Below, in pieces: positions 61,507 to 64,000 of a DNA stretch of 64,000 bases. Position numbers and translations under genes: made by a program. Position 1 is the stretch's first letter. Each line of letters starts with the position of its first letter. The stretch lies in contig NZ_BIFH01000024.1 in assembly GCF_003967355.1 (NCBI RefSeq), positions 124,001 through 188,000 on the forward strand, read 5' to 3'. The stretch comes from Embleya hyalina (GTDB taxonomy: Bacteria > Actinomycetota > Actinomycetes > Streptomycetales > Streptomycetaceae). The notes beneath the pieces were generated by a model. That model was not told the DNA's origin. It ran no database searches and saw nothing but the letters and a program-made list of their open reading frames with translations.

Positions 61507-62748
61507 ATGTGGGCGAAGACGGGTCCGGAGACGGGGGAGCGGCGGGCCGCGCGGAGAGCGTCCCGGATAGTCGGCGTGGACGCCGCCCGCGCGCTCGCGG
61601 TCCTGGGCATGTTCGCCTCGCACGTCGGACCCGACCCCTACGACGGGGGCGTGGACACGCTGATCCAGGGCGCCACCGGCCGCGCCTCCGCGCTGTTCGC
61701 GTTCCTGGCCGGCGTCTCGCTGGTGCTGATGAGCGGCCGGGCGCCGCTGCGCGGCTGGGACCGGGGCAACGCCGCCGTGGTCACCCGCGTGCTGATCCGG
61801 GCCGTGCTGCTGCTCCCGCTCGGGATGTGGCTGGCCGACCTGGACACCGATGTCCTGGTCATCCTGGCCTTCTACGCCCTCTACTTCATGCTCGCCTGGC
61901 CCGCGCTGTGGCTGAGCACGCGCACCCTCGTGTGGGTCGCCGCGGGGTGGGCGCTGCTCGGGCCGATCGCCTCGTTCCTGCTGCGCCGGGCCCGCGACAC
62001 CGGCGATGTTCGTTATGTCGCGCCCGGGTTCGCCGACTGGCGGCAGGGTCCGGGCCACATGTTCGAGACGTTGTTCCTGACCGGCAGCTATCCGGCGATC
62101 ACCTGGATGCCGTTCGTGCTCGCCGGGATGGCGGTCGGCCGGCTGCGGCTGGGCGAGTTGCGGGTACAGCGCGCGCTGGTCGGGATCGGGGCCGCGCTGG
62201 CCGTGCTCGGCTACGGCGGATCCTGGGTCGTGGTCCGACTGTTCACCGGCGATCGACTGGCACGGATCGCCGAGCCGGACAGTGTGTCGGACGTGATCCG
62301 CGGCCGGGTCGGCTCGGTGCCGGTGTCCGACGCCGCCTGGCTCACCATCGCCGAGGGCCACACCGGTACGCCGTTCGAGATCGTCGGCGCGATCGGCGTC
62401 GCCCTCGGACTGGTCGGCCTCGCCCTGCTGGCCTGCCGCCCCTGGCTCGGCCGGATCCTGCTCGACCCGCTGATCTCGGTCGGCGCCATGGCGCTCACCG
62501 TGTACACCGCCCACCTGATCGTGATCGACCGCTGGTTCCCGCTCGCGTCCGGGGAGACCTGGCGGCGGCTGATCGGGTTCTTCGTGGTCACGATGCTGCT
62601 GTGCTGGACCTGGCGGCACACCCTGCGCAAGGGGCCGATGGAGGCCGCGTTGCATCTGCTCTCCGCGCTCCCCGCACGGTGGGTGCGGGGAGCCGCGGGG
62701 GGTGGGTCCGCTCACCCGGTCCCGGCCTCGGACGGGCCGGTCAGATGA
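61507..62748 (+). CDS. DUF418/HGSNAT-type polytopic membrane protein
   Basis: 413 residues, ATG at 61507. The N-terminus RIVGVDAARALAVLGMFASH matches heparan-alpha-glucosaminide acetyltransferase-like (DUF1624) and DUF418 proteins. About ten membrane segments follow, including ALFAFLAGVSLVLM and ISVGAMALTVYTAHLIVID, the latter typical of the DUF418 C-terminal part. Probably an acyltransferase-like protein in the cell membrane; substrate unknown. TAGGGT lies 7 nt before the ATG, which could be a -10 of a leaderless transcript. The 3' end overlaps the convergent TerD-vWA gene by 8 bp. Confidence 0.83.
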   Translation: MWAKTGPETGERRAARRASRIVGVDAARALAVLGMFASHVGPDPYDGGVDTLIQGATGRASALFAFLAGVSLVLMSGRAPLRGWDRGNAAVVTRVLIRAVLLLPLGMWLADLDTDVLVILAFYALYFMLAWPALWLSTRTLVWVAAGWALLGPIASFLLRRARDTGDVRYVAPGFADWRQGPGHMFETLFLTGSYPAITWMPFVLAGMAVGRLRLGELRVQRALVGIGAALAVLGYGGSWVVVRLFTGDRLARIAEPDSVSDVIRGRVGSVPVSDAAWLTIAEGHTGTPFEIVGAIGVALGLVGLALLACRPWLGRILLDPLISVGAMALTVYTAHLIVIDRWFPLASGETWRRLIGFFVVTMLLCWTWRHTLRKGPMEAALHLLSALPARWVRGAAGGGSAHPVPASDGPVR

Positions 62749-64000
62749 GCAGGCCCCGCGCCCTGGCGCGGCCCAGCCAGGTCGGATACTCGTTGGTCAT
62801 CAGCTCGTAGAGCTGCCCGTCGGGGACGTTGGCCGGGTCCTGGACCGAGAAGAAGTCGGCGTTGTCGACGTAGCGGCCGGTCAGGTCGTCCAGCTCCTCC
62901 AGGAACGAGAAGCCGCCCGGCCGACCCAGGCCCATGAACTGCCAGAAGATCGGCTCGAAGCTGGAGTGGGTGATCTGCTCGCGGGTCGCCTCGCGCGAGG
63001 TGGTCTGGCCGTCGGTGATGAACATGACGTATACGGGCAGGTCGTTCGCCAGCGGCTGGTGCCGGGGCGCGCTGCTGCCGAAGTAGTGCTCGCGGACCAG
63101 CCGCATCGCGCCGGCGTAGTCGGTCGAGCCCTCCAGGCCGGGGCTGCGCCGGATCCGCTCGGCCCAACCGTTGTACTGGCCGAGCCCGAGTTGCCCGGCG
63201 ACGTGTCCCCGGGAGCCGAACAGGAACACGTCCACGGCCGCGTTGTCGTCGAAGCGCAGGCCGAGCGAGAGCACCCGCTCGGCGAGCGCCTGGACCTTGC
63301 CCTTCTTGAACAGCGACTGCATCGAGTAGGAGATGTCCAGGCAGAGCGCGACACGCGCGGTGTGCTCGCCGAGTCCGCGCTTCTCCAGGCTCACCGCGGC
63401 CTGCTTGGTCAGGTTGAGCAGTTGCGGGTGGCCCTCGTCGGCCAGCCGCTTCTCCATGTCGATCAGGGTCCGCTTCTTGAGGCTGATCGCGGGGGCGGCG
63501 GGCGGGGGAGAGGCGGGGCGCGGCGGGGATACGGGGGAGCCGGGCGCGGCGGCGGGTGGGGCGAACGCGGTCGGCGCGGGGGCGCTCGGGGCGGGCGGGG
63601 CGCTCTGTGGAGCGGGCGCGTCGTCGGCGGCGACCTCGATACCGAAGTCGGTGGCCAGTCCGGACAGCCCGGACGCGTAGCCCTGGCCCACCGCGCGGAA
63701 CTTCCAGGCGCCGTTGCGCAGGTAGAACTCGCCGAACAGGAACGCCGTCTCGGTGGACGCCTCGTCGATGTCGAACTCGGCGATCGGCCCGCCCTGCGCG
63801 GTCACCACGTGCAACGCGAGCCCGGGCACCCCGCCGAAGCTGCCGCCGTCGGCGGACGCGCCGATCACCACCCGCTCGACGCCCGCCGGGATCGCCGCGA
63901 GGTCGACCCGGATGGTGTCCGTGACGACGCCGCCGGCGGTCGGCCGCTTCCCCTCGTGCCGTACCGCGCCGGTGGCGTCGGAGGGCTGGTTGTAGAAGAC
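62741..64000 (-). CDS. TerD-domain and von Willebrand A-domain fusion (5' end missing)
   Basis: 420 codons visible; the N-terminus lies beyond the right edge. The visible start, VFYNQPSDATGAVRHEGKRP, and then FDIDEASTETAFLFGEFYLRN belong to a TerD domain. A Pro/Ala-rich linker of ~60 residues follows, then a vWA domain with the MIDAS motif in ALCLDISYSMQSLF (DxSxS), the Thr in GSTDYAGAM, and the Asp in MFITDGQTTS. TerD-vWA proteins belong to the tellurite-resistance/chemical-stress network, where metal-binding partners assemble on membranes. It overlaps the convergent gene by 8 bp. Confidence 0.9.
   Translation of the reverse strand, partial: VFYNQPSDATGAVRHEGKRPTAGGVVTDTIRVDLAAIPAGVERVVIGASADGGSFGGVPGLALHVVTAQGGPIAEFDIDEASTETAFLFGEFYLRNGAWKFRAVGQGYASGLSGLATDFGIEVAADDAPAPQSAPPAPSAPAPTAFAPPAAAPGSPVSPPRPASPPPAAPAISLKKRTLIDMEKRLADEGHPQLLNLTKQAAVSLEKRGLGEHTARVALCLDISYSMQSLFKKGKVQALAERVLSLGLRFDDNAAVDVFLFGSRGHVAGQLGLGQYNGWAERIRRSPGLEGSTDYAGAMRLVREHYFGSSAPRHQPLANDLPVYVMFITDGQTTSREATREQITHSSFEPIFWQFMGLGRPGGFSFLEELDDLTGRYVDNADFFSVQDPANVPDGQLYELMTNEYPTWLGRARARGLLI

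Overview
The window is about 64 kb of very GC-rich DNA (third codon positions almost all G or C, many GTG starts, overlapping ATGA/GTGA stop-starts, Tat lipoproteins, SigR- and SigF-type sigma factors, mycelial-actinomycete gene families). It looks like the chromosome of a Streptomycetaceae-type actinomycete (Streptomyces, Embleya, Kitasatospora or a close relative). No tRNA, rRNA, transposase, integrase or CRISPR array was seen. Both edges cut genes.

Layout. 1-4.4 kb: end of a peptide/nickel ABC importer operon (permease, binding lipoprotein, two ATPases). 4.4-4.9 kb: a flavin-binding split-barrel protein. 5.4-13.6 kb: a hopanoid operon (hpnC, hpnD, hpnE, polyprenyl diphosphate synthase, shc, hpnG, aminotransferase) that lacks hpnH between hpnG and the aminotransferase. 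13.7-20.7 kb: two amidohydrolase-like proteins, an SDR, a divergent NmrA/LysR pair, a deazaflavin-type reductase and a MatB-like acyl-CoA synthetase. 21-31 kb: two lipoproteins, TerD, a SigR-like ECF sigma factor with no neighbouring anti-sigma gene, pyruvate carboxylase, a SigF/SigB-type sigma factor, a degenerate GC-rich repeat array and a PIG-L deacetylase. 31-39.6 kb: an MFS exporter and MarR regulator sharing a 37-bp perfect palindrome, a Pro-rich membrane protein, a WD40-like propeller, a FecE-type ATPase under an iron box, a 132-bp tandem repeat block, DoxX, uracil-DNA glycosylase and a hemerythrin protein.

39.6-50.7 kb is the most unusual part. A rightward operon encodes an FxsA-like RiPP precursor, a radical SAM/SPASM enzyme (FxsB), a separate HExxH protein, FxsC (TIR-like) and FxsT (ParA-like, TIR-like, NB-ARC and TPR). 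Head to head with it, a leftward operon encodes three further signalling proteins: an FxsC-like domain fused to a TIR domain, an NB-ARC-like protein whose P-loop is deleted, and a TIR protein. The last two share a C-terminal helical domain. I read the two operons as one peptide-modification/TIR signalling or conflict island. Two features are unusual: the FxSxx motif of the precursor is internal, and several enzyme domains lack key residues.

51-64 kb: a small membrane protein, a universal stress protein, a TetR/old-yellow-enzyme pair with a palindromic operator, a MaoC hydratase, a beta-propeller lipoprotein, small membrane proteins, a GH3 glycosidase under a likely repressor operator, a VTT-type membrane protein, a DUF418/HGSNAT-type membrane protein and a TerD-vWA fusion cut by the right edge.
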